64,000 bases of DNA from Neelides folsomi. Taxonomy: Eukaryota > Arthropoda > Collembola > Neelipleona > Neelidae. This document shows positions 25,501 to 39,136 of this stretch, one piece after another (positions within the stretch are counted from its first letter, which is position 1; each line of letters opens with the position of its first letter). The stretch spans positions 1-64,000 of the forward strand of contig JAQGBZ010000036.1 in NCBI GenBank assembly GCA_034687125.1, read 5' to 3'. The notes under the pieces are model-generated. The model was not told the DNA's origin, ran no database searches, and saw nothing but the letters and a program-made list of their open reading frames with translations. The translations under genes were made by a program, and so were the position numbers.

Positions 25501-28500
25501 CATTGGACTTTGATGAAAGTGAAGGTGAGGAAATTTCTCATCTTTGGGATATTCGCTAGGGTGTTCACATTTTGACTCTTTGCCTCAATTAAGTCAGGAC
25601 TAGAAGATCCACTCGAATGACTATCATGTGAATGAAGTTCAATGATTTCACTTCGCACCATACGAATGTTACGACTGATTTCTTCATTACTAGAAAAAAT
25701 TACTTCACGACGTCTCCCAAGTGACCAACGATCGGTCAAATTCCTTAAAAATTCATTTTAAAATTATTCAATTACAAATATATACGATATACATTTTTAT
25801 GTTAAACTACAACCTATACATATTTACTAATATTTATATACTCATGATGATTACAGTTTACCTGTCATGTATTCTTGCACTAATTGAAGAAGCTTTAAGA
25901 AGCCATTTAGTATAAACAGTTTGGAAATCCAAAGTTGTCATTATTTCTTCAATTTCAAAAGCAATCACTTTTGAAGAATCCATTTCACCTTTGGGTGTGG
26001 CGTCTAATCCAGAAATTACAAGGCTTAAATGAGACAACGTAAGTTGAATCCAAATATTAGCAGTTTTCTCTTTTCGTTTCTCGCCTAATAAAAGAAATAC
26101 AATTAGAATATATGTAATTGATGAAAATTATAGATCATTTATAATTTATAATAATGTAATTTTATAATTACCAATAGGAGTTTCTTCAGAATTCAATGGT
26201 ACCTCTGAAGAACCCAATAACGAGCTATTTTCAATGCTTTTCCCAGTAAAGAGAGAATTTTTGGCATTTCTTGAATGCGAAGTTGCGCTGTCAAATCCAG
26301 TTGACCCTTCGGATTCTTCTTTGGCATTGTCAATTTTAGCAAATAATTCACTTTCCATTTCTAGTGGTGGAAGCATGAGGGTTGTTGGACGTTGCATTAA
26401 AATTGCATGAGAACAAAGCAACTGGTCAAGAATTCTGATCATAAGATGAACCTAAAACAATTTTATTATATGAAGCTTCTATTATATTTTACTTGGTATA
26501 CAGGTACGTACTGTTTTCGTTAATCAATAGATCTTTAATGTAGTTTAGTCAGTTAGCTAATTAATATTTATAATTAACTTACTTGATAGTAATCAAGAAA
26601 TAGCTTCACTGTTGGGAGACTACAATGAACATAAACTTGAAGATCGTGATCGTTGGTTTGAAACTTTTTCTCAAGTAAAGTCAGAGTTATATTAACTGAG
26701 ATTGGCTTAAGAATTTGTTGCTTTCCAAGTGAGCTTAAATGAGTTTCGTAGGAAAATTGATCAAGGCGAATTGTCATCGGAAAAAAATCACACTCTGAAA
26801 GAATTTTTATAGTAGATTAGGTTATGTTAAAAATTCTTATACATAGATTAAAAATTATTGAAATCTACAAATTAAAAAAGAAATTGAAAATAAAAGCTAG
26901 TTGGAATTACTTAAAATTTCTGGAGGCAAAAAGACTGGAATTTTGTCGTTCTTGAAATTATGTTTACATTGATCTGGCTGAAATAGAATTTGAGGAGTTA
27001 AAATGATGAATTTATCGAGAGTCTTTTCTTCTTCGGTAACCTATAAATTAAATAATTAAAGTACACCCTTTAAAAATTTCCTCAATAATTAAATAATATT
27101 ACATTGTAAATATTTAATGAAATTAAAATTCATAAAATAAGTAAAAAAAATTATAGACATTATTAATTGAACAATTGCAAAATGAAAAAATAAGTTAAAA
27201 TTTACATACGTTAGGACCATTGGTATTTGCAATTAAAAAATATATTTCTCCAGGTTGAATTGACACAGAAATTAACAAATTTTTGATTATTGCCATATGT
27301 TCAAATATCCAATCTTCCCATGATTTATGTGACTCGATAGTTTGTGGTTCTTCTAATTCTTCCTCAGGGGAAATAAATTTATCCTGCATTGAAGAAAATC
27401 CAACTCGGCGAGCCAATTTGCCTTGGAGGTCTTTGCTGCTTCCATGTGATTCAGAAATGGCTTTCTTTGAAGATTGTGGTGGAGTTTCAAAAACAAGGAT
27501 TTTTTCTGATTGACTCGCTCTGCTCAATTCGTCAAATGAGGAACGAGAAGAAATGGAATGTCTTGAATAATTAGATGGCAAAGATCTTCCAAGTGTTGGA
27601 GCCATTGGATAAAGCATTTCACCGGAACTCCTCGCTTCTAGGGGAATCAAGGAATCAATTGAAATTGGATGATAAGAAATCCAATCCACAAACTCGGCCG
27701 AGTATTCGATGAGATATTTTCCAATTTTGAGTAAGAACAAATGAACTGTAGAATTTTCCCTCGTTTCTTGGTTTTGACTAGATTCATTGTAAAGGTGAAA
27801 TGGCCACTGAGTAATGGCATTTAAAAATTCCTCGTCTAAAAATTTAAAAAAATTGTCTAACGAAACATTTGTAGGTATAACATAATTATGAAAAGTAATG
27901 TTTAAATAAATGAAGAAGTGAAACCTTCTGAAGGAAATCCTTTGAAAACTGAAATTGTTCTTCCTTTTTCATCTTCAATATTCAGGTACATGTTTTCCAC
28001 CTTGGTATGATAGGAAATAAAATGCTGAGTTTGCTTTTTCAATAAACTCCAATTTCCAAAATGGATTGTCAAATCAGTCTTGGCTATACCAATACAAATT
28101 ATCAATTTTATCATTGCATTTATATTAGAAATAAAATTTATACAATATTCTTTTTATTGCTTTAAAGTTTTTGACTTACACAACGCAAAATCGGCCAAAA
28201 TTGATGATTTGGTTAAATAATTCGACATTTTTTCGTCAAAACAAGACGCAATGATTAAATGGGAAAGCATTAAATGAAGTTTTCCAAGTTTTAACGTTAA
28301 ATGATCTATACATTGACATAAAAATTAAGCAACTTGACTTATAAAATTATTATTAAAGATTATTAATTATTAAATTTTACCACTTCGCAATTGACGAGAA
28401 TGTATTTGAGTAATTTCATTCTTTGGAGGAAGAAGCAAAGTTCTCACATTTAATTCTACATTAAATGAATCCAATAGAGAGAATTTGATTGGCCCAAATG

Positions 28501-31500
28501 TCAAAAAAGACTTGCAGTTGTAAATCTAAAAGTAAGGAAACAATTAAATATATTCAAGAACATTAGTATATAAAATATACATTTTAAACATTGCCAATTA
28601 CAAAAAAACTAAAATTTTATTGTTCATTATTGAAAGGCTAACATTGTAATTTACCTTTGCATTCAACGAATAGGAATATAAGTTGTTAATGAGGTTTGAG
28701 TCCTCAGTCTCCTCAGAACTTTTTAAAATAAGCTTTTTGAATTTAAAGTTTGGTTCTTGTGATTTCCCATCAAGACATTGGCAAGTAAATGTCAATGTCG
28801 GCCAGTTTGGAAATACGCTTGAGAGCGGTGAATTGGTTGTGGCTTTTATACGTCTGACTTGCGAAAGTTTATGAGATCCTTTATCGTAATCAGGATGATC
28901 TCCAGCTTGAATTTGAATGTTGGGATTGATAATCGTGAAATGAAAAACATCAAAAGCGCTATCCAAATTTTCATAATTTATCAAGTCAATCGATTCAATT
29001 TCGCCTTTTCTTATTTCTACATTATGAATGTAAAATTAAATGTTAAAACATTTAAAAAATTGATAATAAAATTTATTTAATAAAGTGTTGCTCACGAAAT
29101 CGATTTAAATCTCCATATGGCTCATAATTGTATAGCTCGCTTGAATAAATAAGCATTTTAATTCTATGGATGGATCCCGAGTTGATTTTCACATTTGATG
29201 GAGCAACAGTAACCCGAGTGAGACCTCGTGTGGATCTGAATTAAACATCATTAGACCTCTAATATTTTTTCAAATTAATTTGTAGAATTCCTATTAACTT
29301 TACATCATGTTTTTATCCTTGTAAATAAAGTCTTCATCATCAATGTCAGGACTAGTTGTAACTTCAAGAGCTTCATAAGAAATTGCTGGATGTCTTTCAA
29401 GCATCAATTCCTCTAAAAAAATCATTAATTTTAGTTATTCCTATGAATTACTTACTACTTACAGAATATTTATAATGTGTATTTAAATACCAGTATATTG
29501 CTCGACGTGCTTTTCGAATGCGAAATCATAATCAAAATCAGGGCGAGAAGATGCTTCAGTATTAAATAGACAATTTTTAAGATAATTGTCACATTCTTTT
29601 CCAATGGCAAGATAAATGTTCTCTTCTCGCTTTTCTGCATCATCATTCGTGCAATCTTTCATTCCGCATGGACAATATCCAATCCCTTCGATGGATATCT
29701 AAGAATTTAAATGTTGATTAAATTAATGCTTTCCACTACCCAACAACTTGGTTAATGTCGAACTGAGTGAAGGCGAAAACCTTTTTGTTGTTGGATAGTA
29801 TATAAACTTAACAAATAAGGGAAATAAATAAGTTACATAAAAGCTAACCTGAGAAATTCCAGTGTGTAAATTCATATCCGAGTCTCGATAAATAATATCA
29901 GATGAAAATCCTTTCATTTGACATTTTAAAAATGGAATGAATTTAACTCGAAGTGATCCATAACTTTTATCACGATATCTTTCGATCCCTTTGAAATTGA
30001 AGGTAGCGTTTTCAATATATAATCCATAATGTGCAACTTTGTCGAAAAGAGATGTTTGTTCTTCTGTTGAACTCTCAAGGTCTTCAATTTCTTCTTCATC
30101 GTAAATACTCTCGGTGACTACCCAAGAAATAAGACCCCATGCTTGAGATAAAATGCTGTCGTTGTTTTCATCATCTTTGGATTCATCTACAGAAAATTTA
30201 TAAATATGAGATTGATAATTAAATGTCGTATAATTGTTTGTAGTTTAAATTACAATTGGCAATAAATATATGATTATTGTTATGATAATGTGTGTAATAT
30301 GAAGCATTTACCCTTTTCCATTTCGTTTGGAATTTTGGACTCAAAATCTCTTAAATCTCTCTTTGTCAACGAAAGCAGTAAAGTGAATAATCGCATCAGC
30401 ATTGGAATCTGTCAAAGAAATATTTTATTATTATAATGCAAACATGACAATAATTAGTCAACAATATAAATTAATATTTTATATAATATTTATATATAAG
30501 CTAATTTTATACATACCTGTTCATCTGTGATTGAAAATTGCATATTTGAAAATTTAGCATCAATTCTAATGAAATGGTGAATCTTTGAAGGAGGCTTTTC
30601 GAACATTTTTAATATTCGAACTTCAAAAGGACATTTGTACAAAAGAGGTTCCTTTAAAATTTAAAAATTATAGAATTATGTATGAATAAGTATCATAAAA
30701 TCTTATGAAAATATTGATAAATACAAAATGTTCCAATTAAGACAACAACTTAAATATATACCTGATATGTTTCGATTTTTCCAGCGCTATTTGTTTTATC
30801 GAGACAAATTGTCATATCAAAAAATGTGAATTTATTTCTCATTAATTCTGAAGAAAGCTCTGTAAATCAACGAAATTTCCATCATAGTTAACAATTAACA
30901 AGAATCATTATGATAATTCATATAAAGATTGTTACTAAAAAGTATATTGTTCATTCGAATAGTAAAAATCATACCAATGAACACATCGTTCCAATCAGCA
31001 TCGACAGCGGACCAAATAGCTTTTTTGACATTCAAACTTAACACGATATCTTCTTCAACATATTTTAAAATGACATTCTCAAATTCAAATCGAAGATTTG
31101 AAATCGCCTTTCCAAGCAAACCTGTATCCAATTTTTCAGCTTCAAGTTTTCTAAATCAAATTAATAAAAATAATGATAGTGATATTTTATAATTAAAATA
31201 TCTTCAACTTAAAAACAAAAAAATTTATAACCTTTCAAATTTTTTGTCTCTGGACCTTGCTTTACTCGTTTTTTGTTCTCCGTTTTTCAACTTGAGTGTG
31301 ATTTCTTAAAATTGAGTAAAATGGCATTTGTTAGGAACAATATTAATTGACAGTTGGCATTAATTTGTAATTTACCGATTGTATTAATTTTAACGACGAT
31401 TGATTGTGAGTTAATTTGAGTCCAAGGAACTATGATTTTCATTTCATGAATGTGACCGCTGACAAAGGAAAATGGATAATTAAATTCCTTGTCAAGTTCT

Positions 31501-31723
31501 TCGGTGTTTAGATTTAAGTTGTTGAATAGAGCCATTCCACTCCATAACGATACCTTAAAATGGTCAAATGTTTAGTAATTATAGGTTTTTAAGAGTTACA
31601 AGTGATATTAATTATAATTACCTCAGAATCATTTGGATTAAAATTTTTGAAGTATTTGCTGAAATATGTTAAAATGTAGTTTGTGATGTATTTACTCAAA
31701 CCAGATGTCAAGTAAGAAGACAT
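13581..31723 (-). CDS. VPS13B: VPS13B (COH1) bridge-like lipid transfer protein, complete
   Basis: Large rod-like lipid-transfer protein of Golgi/endosome contact sites. Start ATG is at 31723 and stop TAA at 13581. Forty-nine exons sum to 11544 nt (3847 aa), near the roughly 4000 aa of the human protein, and every junction keeps phase. Exons, 5' to 3' (high-low): 31723-31622, 31553-31376, 31304-31232, 31150-30975, 30859-30762, 30651-30517, 30408-30312, 30186-29849, 29698-29491, 29412-29304, 29235-29096, 29016-28655, 28525-28381, 28305-28180, 28083-27925, 27835-27210, 27040-26911, 26794-26583, 26451-26172, 26084-25862, 25743-25080, 24936-24635, 24554-24055, 23643-23506, 23438-23039, 22952-22766, 22689-22429, 22324-22164, 22036-21879, 21765-21557, 21408-21209, 21134-20990, 20881-20741, 20600-20283, 20169-19991, 19868-19646, 19546-19388, 19271-19110, 19017-18602, 18497-18139, 18044-17789, 17663-17460, 17363-16634, 16499-16271, 15335-15162, 14695-14502, 14404-14222, 14012-13887, 13829-13581. 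The N-terminus has the chorein-type start, with PFSFVSGHIHEMKIIVPWTQ and ILKYVEEDIVLSLNV, which are VPS13B-specific rather than VPS13A/C/D-like. VAB/SHR-type beta repeats lie at roughly residues 2460-3150 (FNHTDFIFNYGIAS). The C-terminal block holds AIRGGPTPTNIITGLGKGI. A serine-rich linker lies in exon 16. No disruption was seen. Confidence 0.96.
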
Positions 31724-32411
31724 TTTTTATCTTCTCAACCCCCTTCTAAATATATGTTTAAAAACCATGCAATTTAGATAATTAAAATTATAATGTGAAA
31801 ATATATCAATTATTACAAAATATTTTAAAATAACAAAATATGTTTCAAGTAAAGAAAATTATTTTCTCAATTCCTAATTTACAAGGATTCAGCGCTTTTG
31901 AATCAAGACCTAGTCTGCTGTTAACTATTAAAAACGTTCGCGTGTGAACATTGATAATTTTTCCTTGCATTTAGTTGATAAGAACTTTAAATATTTTTAC
32001 CATTTTTAAGAATTAATTTAATCACCATTAAGTATTTTAATTCAATTTTAAATTATGTTAATAAGTATATAGTAAATAGAATTCCGAATTGTGAAGGCAG
32101 ATGAATATTTGAGAAATAGCAATTTTTTATGCATTTAAATGTATTACATGTGTGAGTTAAATAAATTGGATATGAAAGTTGATTTAAATATTTATTTCAA
32201 GTGAATGTAAATCTTTTTTTAAAAGCAAAAGGTAAAATTTTGCGGTATAATTTTTCTGCTAATTTGAATATAATATTCGTAGTATTCATAGTATACCTTC
32301 TTTCCTCCATACACAAAATATCAGCCTTGATTTCAAATTATGTTAAAATTAATGAGTTTGGGGATTAAAATTTAAAAGTTCTGCCAACTGGGAAAAATTG
32401 ACATAATATGA
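31724..32411. other. Intergenic region between the phosphatase 3' end and the VPS13B start
   Basis: 688 bp of AT-rich DNA holding the phosphatase 3' UTR and the VPS13B promoter or 5' UTR. A minus-strand AATAAA lies at 32191-32196. No other gene was recognised. Confidence 0.5.
32191..32196 (-). terminator. Candidate poly(A) signal of the SAC2-like phosphatase
   Basis: TTTATT on the plus strand reads AATAAA on the minus strand, about 215 bp after the stop. It is the first perfect hexamer I find downstream. Confidence 0.4.
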
Positions 32412-35400
32412 TTAAATTTCAATGATGAGTGACTTGCAATTTTTGATTCTTTCCTGAAGTGCGGCCTCATTGGGATCAATAGGTTTGTCGATCGGGTCTT
32501 TGTTTCCTTGTTGTTTGAAAGTATCTCGAATTTTTCTCGGATCCAGATAATTTGCCCCAATGTTTTGCATTCCCCGTGCCAATTTACCCAACGGAGCAAA
32601 TACAAGTTCCCTTTTTGACCCTTGAGGGTTCGTTGGTTGAAATGGATTTTCTCTCAAACCTCCATGGTCCGAATGAGAACCTTTGAGTCTCAAACTTCCA
32701 AAAATGTCAATGTCCGACGTTGACCGATCTGACTTTTTGGATGGGTCGAGAAAGGATCCTTTGGAAATTCTTGGGTCAAGCGGTGAAGAATCTGAGCTGC
32801 TAATTTTGTTAACATCGACCGAAGATCTTGAGATTCTTTTCCCTCCAGGACTGAGACTAGATGAAGATCCGCTGTTGGATCTTCCCATGTTGACTGGTAA
32901 TAAAAATTTACGTGCTCTTTCCGGAACGTCCGGTTCCTCAGGAACTTCAATGTGAATCTCAGGAGTAATTGACCTCGTGGATGACCAATCTTGCTGAGAT
33001 TCAAGACCGAGAGAATTTGCAGGCAAAGTGAATCTTCGACCGGGTTGATGTTTTTCTTCAGGTTTCTCCATTTCCTCCTCGGGATTCGGAATTTCCTCAA
33101 TTTTCTTCTCTTTCCCGGGATCTTGGAATTGAACCGAGATGGATTTCGGTGATCGGAATTCAAGAAGATGATGAGCAAAGAGAAGATTTGACATTGTGGG
33201 CGAATCGCAAGATGCATTTTTATGAGGTAAAACCAAAATCCCGGCTGATGATAAAAACAATTCTTTTGATTCTTTACTTCCTGACTTCTTCCGTTCTCTT
33301 TTTGACAAAAGATGTTGATTCAATTTGTTTGTCTCCCCCGAAGCATCAAATAATCCTTTCCCGTCGTTCTTCGCGACCTCAAAATTCAAATGTGTGTTAT
33401 GCTTAAGATATTTAAATACCTAACTTAAATTTAAATATTATTTTTTATTATATGTAATGTAAAACGGAGAATATTGGGTGAAAATACCAAATGGCATATT
33501 CAATTTATTTTCAATTTACACTTGAAAACTTAAATACCTGGAAATATTTTTCTTCTTCCAAATTCTCATTATCGGGTTTAGTCATTCGTGTTAAATCCTC
33601 TTTCGGTTCCGATCTTTTCGCTTTCGTAGAATTGCTCTTGGATCCTTCATTAGAAAATTGAAAAAATAATTTTAGAATGAAATTGGCAATTATATATTTG
33701 AATAAATACATAAAATGAGTGAAATAAAGTTTTCAAGCTTACAATAAGATACGAGTACAACATAGGATAAAAAGTAAAAAGTTGGGGGTATAAATATTAA
33801 AAAGTTTAGAACATAAATATAATTAAATATAATAACGTGAAAAGTTTGAATATACCCAGCGTCTCGTCGTTATGTCCAAATCCAAAATATCGCACAAAAT
33901 TGGAAGCCATATTTGGCATTTGAGATTTGCCCTCTTTAGGAATGAGATTGCCAACTGACTGAAGGTTTAAAGAATTATTTTGATGCTTCGCAGCGACAAC
34001 GATCGTTTCTCCGAAAACTTTGAGCGATTCTACAAGAAAACCCAAATAATATTTATTCATGCAAATAAAAATTCTCAAGTTGCTTGAGATTTCTTTCCAA
34101 ATTGAAATTCACTTTAATGCTTGTTAAAGAAAATATTCCTAATATTTATTTACCATAAAGTTCTTCTGAAGCTTGAATAGGAATTGCCATGTTGTTAAAG
34201 AACCGAAAATGAGATGCCCGAAATTGATGGAAATGATTTCCCCCTGAACCAACATAGTTAATCCGAATGGAAGGAACCGTCTTTTGACCCGGTTGAGAGT
34301 TAAAGATGGAAAATAAATTATGGGAATTTTGTATCAATTCATGACCCAGTTCAATTAACTCGATCGTCTTCAACGCCACTTTCTCAGTGTTGGTAATTGA
34401 ATCAATTGAACAATCGTACCTGGAAAATAAAAGCACATTTAATCCTCTCCATATCTCAGCCTTTAGCAATACAATTAATATCAATAGGCTTACTCAGCAA
34501 CGTAGTAATGTTCTTCAGTCAGGATGAAAATAACGTCAATATCAAATTCCCCTGGTTCGTTTGTTCTATAAAACATTTTAATTAATTGCTGAATTCTATC
34601 TAGGTAACTGCATTTACTAACACAGATACATATACCATAAATAAAATCAGCTTACTTGGCATTGACGAATCCCCATGAACCTAAAAGAGATTCTTCTTTG
34701 GAAATGAAGCATTTTTTCACGTGTTCAATCACACTCCGAATTTGTTCTTCGGCGTTTTCCTTCTCCATATTTTTGTCACCTTCTCCTAAATCAGCTTCTG
34801 TGATGTTTTTCTTCTCTCCTGCAAACAAAATTTTAATTATTAATTAAACAAAAGCTCAAGTTATACTTCGAGAAACAATTAGTTTTTGTTTAATTAAAAA
34901 AAGTTGAAAAATGAAAAAGTACAAAAGTATCGAACAATAGGCAAAGTATAAATAACTTAACAATCCTATTCAACTTTTGTTTGTTCTTCAACAGTTACGT
35001 TCTCCCATTCATAAAGTTACAATAAAGTTTAACTTATAGGAGTTTGAAACTAATTTTTTCATTTTCCACTGACATTAAAACGAGAATTTGAAGGAATATT
35101 TATAATTTTGAAATAATATTTCTTTATATCAGTATTCAGTATATTATTATATATATTTATATTTTATAGAAAGGATAAGATTGGGGATTTCCCATTACCA
35201 AGCATGAGATCAATAACAGCTTGACGACTCGAGTCTTTGAACCGATTCAAATAATATCTGGGAAGGAAAAAAGAGAATTTCTCAAGTGGTCGATCAAATA
35301 GAAAATTTTATATTATAAATAGCATTGCAATTTACCTGTTTGCCGAGTTCATCCCGTCTTTCATGACACCAGCCAATTTCCGCTCACCGGTCCGAGTGAA

Positions 35401-38400
35401 ATCTCCCTGAAATTTAACAAGGACCAATTGATAAATTGAGTTCAAACTAAATAAATTTTTTCAACTTTTACCTTCAACGCATTGGTTCCAGCATACTGCT
35501 TGCCTACAAAAAAGAGACTCAAAGTTAATTACCAATACAACTCATTTTATATCTTTAATTATATTGACATAAAAGTTGATGTACATAAACATGTTGATTT
35601 GACTTAAAAATAAAATTTATGTAGCATGTAAGATAGGTAAGTAATATTGATGTGAACAATAAAAGTTTTTTTATTATCAATTGTAACTTGTAATTAATAT
35701 TATATTTATTACAATATTATAAGTAGATATTAAATACAAAATAAATATAGGTATTATATAATATAGCAAATGTGTATATTTAAGATTATTATGAGAATCA
35801 ACTTTGCATTACTTATCGTATCTCCGTTATTTGCCCATAAAACTTGGAACATCGCCTTGAGATTATCTGGCAAGGTCATTTCAGGGGCCACAAGTCCGAC
35901 TTTGCTCAGTTGTAGGATCAGCATGTGTCGAGCCAAGTGAGTCTAAATGATTCAACAAACGACTTAAGTTTCACCGCGCACTGATCCACAATTTATTAAA
36001 ATTCCAAACTTCTCCCGTTGTATTTGAACTCAAAACTTCAACTCACTTAAAACTCACTCACATTCAGTGAATGAGCACATTAAGAATACAAAATGTGAAC
36101 TATTAAACTCCATTATGAAAAATATTAAAATTCATGTATAACAACTAAACTAAACTAAACTAACAACTAGTATACATAACTAAATAGTTACTATATTGTA
36201 GTAAATGTAAGTATATTGCTATATATTCAGTATATTAGTAATATATAATTAATTGAATTACTAATTGTAATTAATTAGTGAAAGTAATAATAATATACAT
36301 TACCATTATGACATTTGTTCGATCGAGACAGTCAACGCAATTAATTCGGCACACCCCTCTCTGTTTGAGAACTAATCCAAACGAGTCAACCCAACAATAG
36401 TTCATTCCTCTCAGGATCGTCTCAAGCTTCTCGATCAAAGTCCCAATGTTTTCAAACTTCATTCCTCGACTGGAAGTGAAAAAGGTTCAAAATGTTGGCC
36501 ATCCAAATAAAAAGGCTCACCAATGCTCGTGGAAGTCAAAGGAGACATATGAAATTTCCGGAGCATTGTGGTGAAGGATATTTTCCATGTAAGCATCTCC
36601 AAGGACCTTTTCCCTCCCACCTTTTTCCACAAGATTAATGATGGTAATGGGACCGTAGACGGAGGATTCTTCTTCAAAGTGCTTCCGGAAGGAAATGTAG
36701 CTCTCTTCTTCGCCTGTTTTATAAAAATGATCATCTTAAGCCCAACTAAATAACTAAACTTATTGTGGTAATATGTATCATGTTTCCATATACAGATAGG
36801 TATTTGTAGATTTTCATAATTATACTTATGCACCTTAGTTATAGGTAGTTGATTAAATATTCTATTTATGTAAATAATTAATATTTATAAATAATGTATA
36901 GAAATAAGATTATTTATATTAAGAAACTTTAATAAAACAATTGAGCTGTTGGTTTAATATGGACGGAAAGTAATGTATGGTAATAAGTAGGTTTATTAAG
37001 AGAAAGCACTAGCTCAAAACTAACATAATTTTCCGAGTCACTTCTGGCGGAGATGTAAAGTTGCCATCTAATATCTAATATATTTACTCAAGACAGCCTT
37101 CACTTTCAGAAGATATTATATGAGAATATATTATGTGTATGCAGTATATGCAGATATATGCATTTCATTTTCCTCGACTTAAGTTGAAATATGAGTGGTT
37201 AATAATTCATGTTGGAATTTGTAAAGGAATGAAAAGATAATGAGTTATACTTCGATCGAGTCGCGGAGGCGGTCGGTATTTTAATCCCGGTTGACTCCAA
37301 AAGACAGGAATTGACCCCCTCACTTGGACAAAGGAAATGAGATGGCCCTTGAAGATGAGAATTTGTTCAGTTTCCACATAATTGGCCACGCGACCGTGAT
37401 CATCAACACCACGACGAAGATAGCGAGTTCCAGCTCTGAAACGGCTCCTCCGGGAAATGAGACTCAGACCGATGGCTCCACTCTGATCAACAAACAATAA
37501 ATATTAAGAATTTCACCATTTCTGATCATACCATTTGGTCGGAGCCGAACAAAGGTTCAAGATTGCACGATTGGAACTCAATGAATCCTTGCATTATTGG
37601 GAGAATCCATCGATCAAGCTCCGAATCCTTGAAAATAAAATATTTCACTTTCAGAATTAAACCTTAATTAAAACTAGAGCTCCGAATAGATCATCATACG
37701 TCTACAGATATCCATCATTATATTACATTATATTTTTCGGGTTCTGGGATTTATCGTTTAAATGTAACATACCTATACAAAGTGCTACACATCAAAAATA
37801 CATATGTATAATACTACAGGTATACTTTTGTATTTAACCTTGTTCTCCAACATATGAAACTACCTCAGTAAAGAAAGTTTATCATTTAATGAGGGACCAA
37901 AGTATGTACTTATGTAAGGCATACTTTTTTCATTAAAATTTCAAATACGAGTGGTGGAAGGAAACAAAGTTTAGAATTGGGCTTTTTATGAGTATCTTAC
38001 AATGAATGAGTCTGAAAATGTTTATTTGTACGTTTTTACCTTCGCATTGACCAAATCGGCCATCATGTAATGATTCCAGAAGAAACGATTGTCCGCCAGC
38101 TTCCATAGACTTTCCATTCCCCTCCCTGCTTCTTTGTACAAAAACTGGCGTTGGACTGAGTTGGCGATGTCATACTCGGTTGAATAATAGAATGAATCTG
38201 CTTCAGTGAACATCTTTTGAAATTCCTCCAGGAGTCTCCGTTCCAATTTATCGTTCCCTCTAAAATCAACACAAATTCCAAAATCCAATTATGCACTACA
38301 TTTAACATTTAATGCCAACAGGTGTTGATAATTCATTCAAGTACAATATATTGTATTCAAAATAATAATCTAATAATAATCTAATTAGCTTTAATGTTAA

Positions 38401-39136
38401 TATTTAATTATATTTTAATTAATTAATTAGAATTATGCATAACTAGAAATATCCCTTACCTTTCATTTCTCTTTGCGACGTGATATGGAGATTGGGAAAC
38501 TGGGAAAACTTTAACTCGATGCAGGGCAGCGTCGGTGGGAGTGTCAGGGCCCTCGAGGGTGATTTCAGCTTCTGACTCCAATGGTAAGACGAGAACTGAA
38601 TTTATTTTGTAGATCACATTCCCTCTGATGTCTCCTACTCGGCTCCTCTGGCGAATAAATAGCAATCTTGGTTCTCCGTCTATCAAACAACATACACTTG
38701 TAAGCTAAAAAATTATCCTTTCAATTATAATCCCAAATTCCAACCGTTGCTCAAGTTGATTTTTCCGATTAGCCCATAAACTCTCCCGAGACGCGATGCT
38801 CCACAGGCGGCAATTTCCTTTGTTGCTAAAATATGAATTTCCTCCAATGTTTTCATAAAATAATTAATTAATTAATAAAATTGATTTAAATACTAAAAAA
38901 TTAATTAATTAATGTAATTGAATTAGTAAATAATATACATTTAGGTAATATAAAGTTGCCTTGAAACGAGTAATGAATTGAATAACAGATTGGGTATATG
39001 AAAAGGAAGTGTAATTAATTTACTAACCATTTAGACCTTGGTTGGTGAAAGTGCCGGATCTTCGGTTTACCCATAAACTGTGCACTTTGTCTTCATGGAC
39101 GAGAATGAAATTCGTGTCGGTGGCATAAAGTTCCAT
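32412..39136 (-). CDS. INPP5F: INPP5F/SAC2-like inositol 4-phosphatase (SAC domain plus hSac2 domain), complete
   Basis: SAC-family phosphoinositide phosphatase. In the family, SAC2 removes the 4-phosphate of PI4P on endocytic membranes. Exons, 5' to 3' (high-low): 39136-39028, 38825-38745, 38679-38460, 38259-38040, 37627-37532, 37482-37251, 36713-36521, 36469-36304, 35942-35813, 35503-35472, 35406-35336, 35257-35199, 34818-34656, 34565-34494, 34419-34154, 34029-33856, 33644-33538, 33401-32412. These give 3381 nt, 1126 aa, all in phase and close to human INPP5F (about 1132 aa). The SAC domain shows [31 protein letters not shown] and the catalytic CVDCLDRT (Cx5R, near residues 428-434), then ARH and [11 protein letters not shown]. 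The hSac2 homodimer domain follows ([19 protein letters not shown]). The C-terminal exon is a long Ser/Pro-rich tail ending in [11 protein letters not shown] 32-nt microexon (35472-35503) encodes [10 protein letters not shown]. The head-to-tail neighbour is VPS13B. All catalytic residues appear present. Confidence 0.94.
36149..36167. repeat. Short TAAAC tandem repeat
   Basis: About three to four TAAAC units in an intron of the SAC2-like gene. A simple sequence repeat of no clear function. Confidence 0.5.
36714..37250 (-). other. Longest intron of the SAC2-like gene
   Basis: 537-bp AT-rich intron between the exon ending in LDR and the exon starting EEESYISF. No gene or transposon ends were recognised inside. 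Confidence 0.5.

Noticed and set aside
32690-33217. Second large minus-strand ORF overlapping the phosphatase tail
   Set aside because: It overlaps the longer 32412-33401 frame, which joins in phase to the upstream exon and ends with a family-like C-terminus.
36459-36833. Minus-strand 124-codon ORF
   Set aside because: It is a wrong-frame shadow of the phosphatase exon 36521-36713, whose correct frame reads into [16 protein letters not shown].
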